Source: Caecibacter massiliensis (lineage in GTDB: Bacteria > Bacillota > Negativicutes > Veillonellales > Megasphaeraceae). Taken from it: a stretch of DNA of 64,000 bases. Shown here in pieces: positions 57,575 to 64,000 of the stretch (its first letter is position 1; every line of letters begins with the position of its first letter). A model generated the notes under the pieces. The model saw only the letters and a program-made list of their open reading frames with translations, searched no databases and was not told where the DNA came from. The DNA is taken from the NCBI GenBank assembly GCA_900095875.1, contig LT608311.1:124001-188000 (forward strand), written 5' to 3'. The position numbers and the translations under genes were made by a program.

Positions 57575-57863
57575 AGTAGAATTTAGCTTTGATGATGATT
57601 TAAAAGAGCGTTTAAAAAATCCAGAATTTAAAAAAGCTTATGACGATTTAGAACCCGAATTTGCCTTTATTCAAGCACTTATTGATGCACGGCATGAAAA
57701 AGGGCTTACGCAAAAGGAACTTGCTAAGCGAACAGGAATCGATCAGTCTGACATCAGTAAAGTAGAGCGTGGCAAATTAAATATCTCCTTCCGTACCATG
57801 CAACGCTTAGCTCATGGGTTAGGTAAATCTCTGAAAATTGAATTAGTTGACGATCATACATAG
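57564..57863 (+). CDS. HigA-like XRE antitoxin
   Basis: 99 residues from ATG 57564 with AGGAGG 8 bases upstream. Helix-turn-helix: IDARHEKGLTQKELAKRTGI then DQSDISKVERGKLNISFRT (about 40-80). N-terminal acidic DDDLKERLKNPEFKKAYDDL typical of this antitoxin class. It neutralises the preceding toxin and represses the pair. The A+T-rich codon use differs from the surrounding GC-richer phage genes. Confidence 0.93.
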   Translation: MNPEVEFSFDDDLKERLKNPEFKKAYDDLEPEFAFIQALIDARHEKGLTQKELAKRTGIDQSDISKVERGKLNISFRTMQRLAHGLGKSLKIELVDDHT

Positions 57864-57875
57864 TAATTAAAAATA

Positions 57876-57928
57876 AAAAGCCAGTGCCAGGTGATGACTT
57901 TCATCCCGCTCAGCACTGGCTTCTTTTT
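57876..57928. terminator. Terminator between antitoxin and phage gene
   Basis: gccagtgc (57880-57887) and gcactggc (57913-57920) stem, then TTCTTTTT. Serves both convergent genes. Confidence 0.75.
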
Positions 57929-58193
57929 ACGCTATTTTCTTTTTGACATCGGCTACGATGGTCTTGACGGCCTGCTTCATCAATGCGATGTACAGGCGGT
58001 TGCGGATTTTGACCCACCAGCTGGTCGTGGTCTGCGCTTCCGCTTCGAGTGGGTCCGTCAGGTTCTTCAGCTGTGCTTCGACGAGCTGTTCCACCTCGTC
58101 CAGGTCGATGCTGGCAAGGGCAGCTTTCGCTTCGTCCTGTGCGAAGGTGACGATCGTCTGCGTGACGGCCTTGCGGATTTCTTCTCTATCCAT
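57927..58193 (-). CDS. Small phage protein next to the amidase
   Basis: 88 residues, helical: VTQTIVTFAQDEAKAALASI, DLDEVEQLVEAQLKNL, and VKIRNRLYIALMKQAVKTIV with a basic end. No recognised family. It overlaps the amidase gene by one base and closes the lysis/tail operon. Its 3' end is the source or copy of the repeat at 56991-57083. Confidence 0.7.
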   Translation of the reverse strand: MDREEIRKAVTQTIVTFAQDEAKAALASIDLDEVEQLVEAQLKNLTDPLEAEAQTTTSWWVKIRNRLYIALMKQAVKTIVADVKKKIA

Positions 58194-58750
58194 TATGCTT
58201 CACCTCCTACAACGAGTTCATAGTCTGTAATGCCACGGGCAATGGCTCTGGCAAAGTCATCCTGATCGTCGGCAAGAAGCTGCTCATCGCTTACGTTGCT
58301 GATGAAAGCAAGCTCGACGAGGACTGCCGGCATGGCTGTGTTGCTCAGGACATACAATCCGTTGACACCGGGCGTGGCGATCTTCACGCCACGGTCCGTC
58401 GTACCGAGGGCTTCTACGATCTGCTTTTGGATGCAGTCTGCCAAGATGCTGCCACGGTAGCTTCCCGCACAGGCCCAGGTCTCCGTGCCGTTCGCGCTCT
58501 CTGCATCGACGGCATTGCAGTGGATAGAGACGAAGATGTCTGCGCCACTGTCGTTTGCCGTCCGGCAGATGTCACCGAGGCTGTCGGACTGTAACTGTTC
58601 CGTTGTGACTCCTGCTGCGTTCAGGTACTGTTCCACGTTATCCGCGACGCATTTTGCGACGTCACATTCACGAAGGCCCGTGGTGTCATTGACGGCACCG
58701 GGGTCCGGATTACCGTTCGGCGCATGGCCGGGATTGATGAATACAACCAT
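58193..58750 (-). CDS. Phage N-acetylmuramoyl-L-alanine amidase (Amidase_3)
   Basis: 185 residues. Zinc ligands His in INPGHAPNGNPDPGAV, Glu in TTGLRECDVAK and His in FVSIHCNAVDAESANGTE; catalytic Glu in VLVELAFISNVSDE. Cuts the bond between MurNAc and the stem peptide; as an endolysin it releases phage. No separate cell-wall-binding domain. Coupled with the 54-residue membrane protein upstream (TAATG overlap). Confidence 0.95.
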   Translation of the reverse strand: MVVFINPGHAPNGNPDPGAVNDTTGLRECDVAKCVADNVEQYLNAAGVTTEQLQSDSLGDICRTANDSGADIFVSIHCNAVDAESANGTETWACAGSYRGSILADCIQKQIVEALGTTDRGVKIATPGVNGLYVLSNTAMPAVLVELAFISNVSDEQLLADDQDDFARAIARGITDYELVVGGEA

Positions 58751-58914
58751 TATTTATCTTCTCCTTTCGGTTTCACATTCGCCCCGATATAGCCGAGAAG
58801 GCCGGATGCAATGCTCATAGCCAGCTCGTTCAGGGCATAAAAAATGGCCAGTAGCAACGCTGCCGCCAGCGTCACTATGACCAGTGTGTCGGGAATATTG
58901 ATTTTTTCGATCAT
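58750..58914 (-). CDS. Small phage membrane protein, holin candidate
   Basis: 54 residues. One or two short hydrophobic segments: TLVIVTLAAALLLAIFYALN and SIASGLLGYIGANV, then a basic tail KPKGEDK. Placed directly before the amidase with a one-base overlap, where a holin or pinholin is expected. Family not recognised. Confidence 0.7.
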   Translation of the reverse strand: MIEKINIPDTLVIVTLAAALLLAIFYALNELAMSIASGLLGYIGANVKPKGEDK

Positions 58915-58940
58915 GCCGTCACTTCCTTATCACACCACGG

Positions 58941-59552
58941 CTACTTTAACCGGATGGTAATATCCTTACCGGCATTATAATTAGCTTTGATACGCTCCCA
59001 TCCTGCAGAATCCGCATTGGATGTGCCCCACATGATTAGACCAAAGTCGGAACCCTTAAGCGCATTGTAAACACTCAAAAATTCAATCGTCGTGCTTCCA
59101 TCAGATATGGATAAGGCTCGATTTTTAAAAATGGATACAACACTGTCATAAATGCTCGTTTGCAGCCACATGGTAACCAGCGCAGGATAGATAGAAAAAT
59201 CCCACAGGTTATAATTCGATGCTTTTTGCAGCATAATATAATCCGAGTTGTTTTTAATCGCTCCAAAATGATACAGCGGAATCTCCGTATTATAGTTGCT
59301 GTTATTAATCTTCCACACATTCATGGTGTCGTACTTATCTTTACTTTCACCGCCACCTGCTGTCCCCGTTGCGGTACCCGTCACCAGCTCACCGTCCGCT
59401 GTATAGAACTGTTTCCCCGCCGCAACGTCTGATGCTACAGCCGTCGTATCGGAAACCTCGCAGAAACGCACCTTGCCGCCACTCTTTAAGGGCAGAAAAA
59501 TGGCAGGTACACTGCTATAACTGGCACCGGCTATTTTTACATCTACCTTCAT
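58941..59552 (-). CDS. Phage tail fibre-like protein
   Basis: 203 residues from ATG 59552 (AGAGG 8 bases upstream). Contains a short repeat typical of tail accessory proteins, GKQFYTADGELVTGTATGTA, also seen in altered form in the next protein. The C-terminal part (WKINNSNYNTEIPLYHF onward) may be a receptor-binding domain; no family recognised. Last of the tail fibre genes. Confidence 0.65.
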   Translation of the reverse strand: MKVDVKIAGASYSSVPAIFLPLKSGGKVRFCEVSDTTAVASDVAAGKQFYTADGELVTGTATGTAGGGESKDKYDTMNVWKINNSNYNTEIPLYHFGAIKNNSDYIMLQKASNYNLWDFSIYPALVTMWLQTSIYDSVVSIFKNRALSISDGSTTIEFLSVYNALKGSDFGLIMWGTSNADSAGWERIKANYNAGKDITIRLK

Positions 59553-59564
59553 ATCCATCACCTC

Positions 59565-60071
59565 TTACTCAATCGTCAGCACCTTCGACGTACTGTCCTG
59601 GGATACGGAAACGGTCGTTAGCTGGCCTGTAATCTTAGCACCGTTGATATAGGCTGTCTTGCCACTGACAATCGTACCCGCTGCCGCCGTGGCATCCGCC
59701 GTATCGACAACGGAGCTCTTGCCAGACACACCAAGGATAGTCGTCCCGGCCTTGATATTGGCGGCGATGATCTTTGCCTGCTCCGTCGAACTGATCTTGA
59801 CGGTACCGGTACCACTGTGGTAACCCTTGGGGACTGTGTACGTACCAGAAGCCGTACTGATGGAGCCGGATACTGCTCCATTGTTCGTCATGCTGCCCGT
59901 GACGGCACCGGCACTGAGGAAGGCCGTCTTTCCCGTCAGGATATCTGCGGATTCTGCCGTAGCGGACGTCGTATCGTAGAAATCTGCACTCCCAGAGCCA
60001 CTCGACAGCGGGATACTGACCTGCGGGACGCTTTCATAGGTAACGCCATTGATTTTAATGCTTTTCGACAT
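59565..60071 (-). CDS. Phage tail protein with repeated GKTA motifs
   Basis: 168 residues, rich in Ser, Thr, Gly and Ala. Units: ADILTGKTAFLSAGAVTGSM and GTIVSGKTAYINGAKITGQL, plus IKAGTTILGVSGK. Such repeats are common in minor tail proteins of Firmicutes phages and build beta-prism shafts. N-terminus KSIKINGVTYESVPQVSIPL parallels the start of the next gene (DVKIAGASYSSVPAIFLPLK), so the two are related by duplication. Confidence 0.7.
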   Translation of the reverse strand: MSKSIKINGVTYESVPQVSIPLSSGSGSADFYDTTSATAESADILTGKTAFLSAGAVTGSMTNNGAVSGSISTASGTYTVPKGYHSGTGTVKISSTEQAKIIAANIKAGTTILGVSGKSSVVDTADATAAAGTIVSGKTAYINGAKITGQLTTVSVSQDSTSKVLTIE

Positions 60072-60087
60072 GTGTACATCTCTCCTT

Positions 60088-60318
60088 TTATTCCACTTTC
60101 AGGATATAACCATTGAACGTAATCTTTCCGTAGTTGGACGGAATCGCTGCAACCGTGACTTCGAGCAGGCCATTGTAGCCATCATCGGCTCGGACGACCT
60201 GCTCCGTATCACCGGGGATGATCACCTTCTTTTGATACGTTCCGGAAGGCTTGAGCGGCATGGACAACTGGCCCTGCAGCTTCTTTTTATGGTTCAGTCT
60301 GCCTTGCAGATGGTTCAT
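60088..60318 (-). CDS. Small phage protein, 76 residues
   Basis: Begins with a basic segment and continues YQKKVIIPGDTEQVVRADDG, YNGLLEVTVAAIPSNYGKIT. The central DGYNGLLEVTV unit is a frequent tail-protein motif. Overlaps the 128-residue gene by 32 bases. Confidence 0.65.
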   Translation of the reverse strand: MNHLQGRLNHKKKLQGQLSMPLKPSGTYQKKVIIPGDTEQVVRADDGYNGLLEVTVAAIPSNYGKITFNGYILKVE

Positions 60319-60673
60319 GCGTCGTCACTTCCTCCGTTACAATAAAAAGGCCCGGCGGCACGACCGTATCCGTATAGCCCGATACCGTCACGAGCTCCAC
60401 ATCGTATTTGTAGATGCCATAGGATAAGTCTGCCGTATCCGCCGGGTCCAATAGAATCGAGATACTGTCCTCGTTCCGGACGATGCCATGATCGAGCGTC
60501 TTTTGGATGACAGGTTCCCGGTCATGGATGGTTTTCTTTACGGTGAAATACACCTGGTCCTCGCCGCCCGGTACGAAGGGCTCTCCCGTCTGGGGATTGG
60601 TGATAGTAAGGACCAGTTCCACCGAATCGCCTCTTGTTAAAATGATACGGCTGCCAAAGATAGAAAAGCCCAT
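60287..60673 (-). CDS. Phage baseplate/tail accessory protein (BppU-like N-terminal domain?)
   Basis: 128 residues: IILTRGDSVELVLTITNPQT, QVYFTVKKTIHDREPVIQKT, SISILLDPADTADLSYGIYK, YDVELVTVSGYTDTVVPPG. This beta-sandwich pattern resembles the N-terminal domains of baseplate upper proteins of Gram-positive phages. Assignment by pattern only. Confidence 0.6.
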   Translation of the reverse strand: MGFSIFGSRIILTRGDSVELVLTITNPQTGEPFVPGGEDQVYFTVKKTIHDREPVIQKTLDHGIVRNEDSISILLDPADTADLSYGIYKYDVELVTVSGYTDTVVPPGLFIVTEEVTTHEPSARQTEP

Positions 60674-60684
60674 GCAATCACCTC

Positions 60685-60954
60685 CTACGGCTGGCCGTCT
60701 TGGTTCTGACGGGTTTCCAGTACATCGAGCCGATGATGCGCATGGGAAGCAGACTCCTCGACCTTGGAGAGCCGTTCGGCCATCTCCTGTCGTTTCCCTT
60801 CGGTGTCGTAGAGCTGGCGCCTAAGGCAATCGACAGAATCCCGGAGGCCTCGGACGGTATCGTTCAAGGGCTTAATGACGCTGAAGTTAAAGATGACACC
60901 CAGCATCGTCAGCACGGAAACGGATACCCCTAATACCTGAGTCCAATGTTCCAT
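60685..60954 (-). CDS. Phage membrane protein, XhlA-like
   Basis: 89 residues. N-terminal hydrophobic segment (VLGVSVSVLTMLGVIFNFSV), then a long charged coiled coil (VDCLRRQLYDTEGKRQEMAE). The layout resembles haemolysin XhlA-type proteins that accompany holins. Between tail genes rather than beside the amidase. Confidence 0.6.
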   Translation of the reverse strand: MEHWTQVLGVSVSVLTMLGVIFNFSVIKPLNDTVRGLRDSVDCLRRQLYDTEGKRQEMAERLSKVEESASHAHHRLDVLETRQNQDGQP

Positions 60955-60967
60955 AAGACTTCACCTC

Positions 60968-61924
60968 CTAGGCGGTACGCCTGAAAATATACACGGCGAT
61001 GGACGGCTGCATGTTGTTATGGGCCTGACTGCCACCCGTTCGATTGATACCAATGGAGTGCATATGAGCCCCATCTGTCGACGTTCTCCGATTCGACCAA
61101 TAGTTACTCCCGCCGTCACCAGCGTTTTCATCTCGCCCTCGGGTAATGACACTATCCACGTTATGGCTATGGGCACCGGATGAACCACAGGATGCCGCAT
61201 GATCATGAGATGGCATTTCGTTCGTGTTCAGGGTATGCTTTTCTTCGCCGAGCTTCTGCCCGCCGGTGTACATGGTCCCGCTATCGGCAGTCCCTGCACC
61301 GATCAGACAGCGGCCCATGGCAAAGGCCACCCAGGTCGTACCCGGCCAGTAGTTGGCGGGATTCTTCCCATCCACGGAGATATAGACAGACGAAACGGGA
61401 AACGGGCAGGCCTGGATCTGTTTGACCGTTTCCTCTGCCATATCGGCGTAAGTAACCTTACCCCAGCTGCCGTTACTGTGCAGGACCGTGTTTGTCTTAC
61501 CCGCAGCCGGTGACGGAACGACACCACTCTGACCGGCAACGGTATCCCCACAGCCTGTAAAATCCGGGAGCGTGATATCCTTCGTCCCGTCAAATTCAAC
61601 CCGATGGATTTTACGAGCTGTCTGCAGCTTGGTGCTGCTGGCAGCGTTCCCTGCGATGCCCTTAGCATGAGCTTTCGGGTCCGTCAGATGTGCGTTGCTA
61701 TCGGCAGAGGTCGCCGAGATGCGTTCATACAGCCGTTCATCGTTACTTACGAGCTGCGAAATCGTTTTATTCTGCAGGTTGTACACGACCGGGTCATCGG
61801 AGATGTATTGCGGGAAGTTGACGTCATAATCGAGGGTATTATCGATGGCCTCCTCCGGCCGTACTTCCTGCCCGGCCCGATTGGGAAAGGTATCGGACCA
61901 CTTGTCTTTGTTATACGTTGACAC
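60968..61924 (-). CDS. Phage tail fibre with collar-type tip
   Basis: 318 residues from GTG 61924, chosen for its AGGAGG 8 bases upstream; it overlaps the preceding gene by 14 bases. N-terminal YNKDKWSDTFPNRAG attachment region, central LTDPKAHAKGIAGNA, and a C-terminal tip with HTLNTNEMPSHDHAA, AHSHNVDS and AHNNMQPSIAVYIFRRT. The tip, rich in His and with SHDHAA/HSH, resembles phage tail-collar and baseplate wedge (Gp10-like) domains. Confidence 0.8.
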   Translation of the reverse strand: MSTYNKDKWSDTFPNRAGQEVRPEEAIDNTLDYDVNFPQYISDDPVVYNLQNKTISQLVSNDERLYERISATSADSNAHLTDPKAHAKGIAGNAASSTKLQTARKIHRVEFDGTKDITLPDFTGCGDTVAGQSGVVPSPAAGKTNTVLHSNGSWGKVTYADMAEETVKQIQACPFPVSSVYISVDGKNPANYWPGTTWVAFAMGRCLIGAGTADSGTMYTGGQKLGEEKHTLNTNEMPSHDHAASCGSSGAHSHNVDSVITRGRDENAGDGGSNYWSNRRTSTDGAHMHSIGINRTGGSQAHNNMQPSIAVYIFRRTA

Positions 61925-62462
61925 TCGTAGTGCCTCCTTTCGTCGTAATCGTCGCCGTCGAGAAGGTCGCTTCGGCGTTCCAGTAGATCTTGCCATTCCA
62001 GGAATAGCCAAGGTAGATGGCGTATCCCAAGTGGGCTGGTTTATAGATGTCGATTTGTGTAATCAGCTTCTGGAGTGTCGCATCATCCTCGTCGTTTAGA
62101 ATGCAGTAGACGCGGAAATAATACTCCTCATTGACCTCCTCGATATGGCCGACGCTGTATAAATTAATGATGGAATTCATGAACGCCTCCGTCGATACAT
62201 CGACGTGCTGCAGCTTAAAGAGAATCCGCTGCCGCCGGATGTCGTCGGTGTCCTCGGCTTCTGGCTCTATCCCTAAGAAATGCTCGTATAAGGGAATGGC
62301 CCAGGTGGCCGTATGGACGAAGAGGTTATCGGCAAAGTCCTGCAACGCCAGACGCAGCCGGTTATGCTCGGTACTGCAGGTATCCGCTGCCTTATGGAAC
62401 ATAGGGTCTTTCGAGAGAAATCTTGGTAAATACGATAAGACGTCAATCGGGTACTGTCTCAT
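61911..62462 (-). CDS. YmfQ/DUF2313-like tail protein
   Basis: 184 residues from ATG 62462, 5 bases after the baseplate J stop. MRQYPIDVLSYLPRFLSKDP at the start, PLYEHFLGIEPEAEDTDDIR and QIDIYKPAHLGYAIYLGYSW near the end match DUF2313/tail protein I of Mu-like and PBSX-like contractile phages. Confidence 0.85.
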   Translation of the reverse strand: MRQYPIDVLSYLPRFLSKDPMFHKAADTCSTEHNRLRLALQDFADNLFVHTATWAIPLYEHFLGIEPEAEDTDDIRRQRILFKLQHVDVSTEAFMNSIINLYSVGHIEEVNEEYYFRVYCILNDEDDATLQKLITQIDIYKPAHLGYAIYLGYSWNGKIYWNAEATFSTATITTKGGTTSVNV

Positions 62463-62466
62463 CCAC

Positions 62467-63537
62467 TCATTCGCTGGCAAGGGTGAGCACCACCTTTCCG
62501 ACAACGGGCAGTTGCTCGTTGGTAAGTTCCACATTGGCTGCCTTTCCGTTTAGCAGTAAATCTTTATAATCCTTGATGCCATCCACGCCCAGGATGAGCT
62601 TTCCGATCTGGGCGAGACTCACGTAGGAAAGGGAAAAGCCGGTTTGACGGAAATAGGCCATCAATGCTTCCTTTACGGCATCCACATCGGCAGCGCCATA
62701 GACGGTAACTGAGATATCAATCACTAAGGGAGCCGGCGAAACGACCGTAACCGTCGCTCCGATCGGCCGCTGGGATTCGATATAATCGTAGACCGTCTGG
62801 ATAAGCTCGGACGAGGCTGACTCGTTCTGGGCTGTAACGATGATGACCTTCACGGTACCGTTCCCGTTCCAAAGCGGGATGACCTTGCAGTTGCCAACGC
62901 CATCCACGGATAACGCCCAGTCCCGGTAATGGTTCGCATTGCCACTCGTGATGGGCTGACGGACACGAAACAGGAGCCGTTCGAGTAAGGCGGCATCGGT
63001 TTCTTCATTGGCGCCGTCCGTGCATTTCTCGGGATTCGTCACACTATAAACGTTCGGAATGGAGTATGGGATTTCCGTAATCGTTCCGGCCGTCGCATTG
63101 GAAGCGATACCGGCTGCGTCGGCCTGGATGGGAATGGAAACGCTCGTCTCTCCTTCCGGGATGGTCGCAGATTCCGTGGTGTAGAACTTGAGTCCTTCCT
63201 TCGTCTGGAACAGGCTGCCACGGATGATGTAGGCCCCGGACTGGCCGGTGACGGTAACACTCCCTACGGCCTTCACAGCCTGCTTGCGCTCGATGCCAAA
63301 CTCCGCAGCTCGTAGTGTGAGGTACTCGCCCCAGGCGGTCTCAGCAAAGGCGGCATCCCGCAGCATGGCCATTTCTGCGTAGCTGTTCTCGAACTCCACG
63401 GCATTCGTATCGATCATGTCTCTGGCAAAGTTCCCTTCGATGGCTGTCTTGTCAGCTCGCGCCAGGGTATGGAAAACTTGTGTCATGCGCTGCTCGATCG
63501 TATCTTTCGTCTGCGCATCAAATAAATCTGCCATCAT
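62467..63537 (-). CDS. Baseplate J/gp47 family protein (XkdT-like)
   Basis: 356 residues. ALVERLLxR-type block seen as TDAALLERLLFRVRQPITSG, with NANHYRDWALSVDGVGNCKV and PLWNGNGTVKVIIV, which are diagnostic for baseplate J. Forms the baseplate wedge around the tube. Start ATG 63537 overlaps the DUF2634 gene. Confidence 0.95.
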   Translation of the reverse strand: MMADLFDAQTKDTIEQRMTQVFHTLARADKTAIEGNFARDMIDTNAVEFENSYAEMAMLRDAAFAETAWGEYLTLRAAEFGIERKQAVKAVGSVTVTGQSGAYIIRGSLFQTKEGLKFYTTESATIPEGETSVSIPIQADAAGIASNATAGTITEIPYSIPNVYSVTNPEKCTDGANEETDAALLERLLFRVRQPITSGNANHYRDWALSVDGVGNCKVIPLWNGNGTVKVIIVTAQNESASSELIQTVYDYIESQRPIGATVTVVSPAPLVIDISVTVYGAADVDAVKEALMAYFRQTGFSLSYVSLAQIGKLILGVDGIKDYKDLLLNGKAANVELTNEQLPVVGKVVLTLASE

Positions 63538-63986
63538 ACACTCCTTCCTGCGGTTACGGTGAGGGAATCGTCGCTGTAAATCGAGGTCACATTGACGGTA
63601 ATTTCCAAGTCATCGTTCTCCCGCTTCGTAATGGTAATACTGTTAATCTTGGCTATATACGGATTGATGGAAAGTCCCTCGCGGATGTTCTGCCGGATGC
63701 GGTCCGCCGTATAGACGTTATTCGGCATCGTCCCTTGATAGGGCTCGACGGTAATGCCATACTCGTCATGGTAGGCAAGGTACCTATACCGTTCGGTGAG
63801 GATAGCTTTATAAATCCACACCTTGAGGGCTTCGTCCTCGGTGACGGTGACGTTGTTACCGTTCTCATCATAGAGGAACTGCTGGGTATCGAAGTCGTAG
63901 CCGTACTCCGTGAACAGTGGCAACGTATCTGCTGCCGATTGGATTGTCTGTGTATTTCGTGCAATGAACGGATCAGCCATGGCCAT
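63534..63986 (-). CDS. DUF2634 family baseplate protein (XkdS-like)
   Basis: 150 residues (or 148 from ATG 63980). YGYDFDTQQFLYDENGNNVT, DEALKVWIYKAILTERYRYL and INPYIAKINSITITKREN are the family pattern, related to gp25-like wedge proteins. GAGG lies before both candidate starts. Overlaps baseplate J by 4 bases. Confidence 0.9.
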   Translation of the reverse strand: MAMADPFIARNTQTIQSAADTLPLFTEYGYDFDTQQFLYDENGNNVTVTEDEALKVWIYKAILTERYRYLAYHDEYGITVEPYQGTMPNNVYTADRIRQNIREGLSINPYIAKINSITITKRENDDLEITVNVTSIYSDDSLTVTAGRSV

Positions 63987-64000
63987 CTAACCTCACAATT
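63973..64000 (-). CDS. 3' end of an upstream phage tail gene, partial
   Basis: On the minus strand IVRLDGHG followed by TGA (63973-63975) is open to the window edge and overlaps the DUF2634 start by 14 bases. By order in PBSX-like phages a DUF2577/XkdR-like gene would be expected here; only 8 codons are visible. Confidence 0.35.

Overview
The window reads as the chromosome of a Megasphaera-like bacterium (Negativicutes, the Firmicutes that have an outer membrane). The best anchor is the 137-residue flavodoxin at 18881-19294, which closely resembles the classical Megasphaera elsdenii flavodoxin as I remember it. Other support is an outer-membrane autotransporter next to Firmicutes-style gene order (ylxM-ffh-rpsP-khpA-ylqD-rimM-trmD) and a T-box leader. 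Positions 1 to about 51060 are host chromosome. From about 51100 to the end lies a prophage that continues beyond the window.

Region by region: 1-7100 holds housekeeping genes (YigZ fragment, DUF4127 protein, TRIC-like channel, tadA, gatCAB). 7262-10762 is a ferrous iron uptake operon (DUF2325, feoA, feoB, Cys-rich mini-protein) behind a clear promoter with a Fur-like site. 10977-17859 is the most unusual host region. It has a P1B-type ATPase with Ser-Cys-Gly-Leu-Lys in place of the CPC metal motif, three HMA_2-like proteins with PGRxR motifs, two near-identical glycine-rich single-span mini-proteins, and a second, ordinary CPC-type Zn/Cd ATPase. The first set looks like a ferrosome (fez) cluster. 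18161-20149 adds a DUF3793 protein, flavodoxin and an EFR1 ferredoxin, so about 13 kb is devoted to iron, metals and low-potential electron carriers. 20350-23788 holds a self-regulated TetR gene and an autotransporter. 24024-34557 holds rplM-rpsI, T-box-metA, upp, rpiB, the sua5-prmC-prfA run, yqhQ, rpmE and smaller genes. 34683-41588 holds a small membrane protein, a phosphate transporter pair behind a four-copy Pho-box-like repeat, an aldolase, a coupled alarmone-synthetase/two-component operon, and a GNAT/secreted-protein pair. 41721-46963 is the yebC gene and the trmD-ffh operon.

47000-49400 is a graveyard. It has fragments of type I-F cas3 and cas1, one degenerate I-F CRISPR repeat and a piece of an ATP-binding (RecG-like) gene. 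50008-50703 is an intact iron-sulfur repair protein (RIC/ScdA).

The prophage begins with a three-gene serine recombinase module beside a 3' gene fragment that may be the attachment site (rlmD/rumA-like). It continues with a zinc-finger/HTH regulator and small accessory genes, a HigB/HigA-like toxin-antitoxin cassette flanked by copies of the end of a phage gene, lysis genes (amidase, small membrane proteins), tail-fibre proteins and baseplate genes (YmfQ-like, baseplate J, DUF2634) of a contractile-tail phage. No tRNA or rRNA genes were recognised. All functions come from reading the translated sequence and remembered family features; no database search was made.
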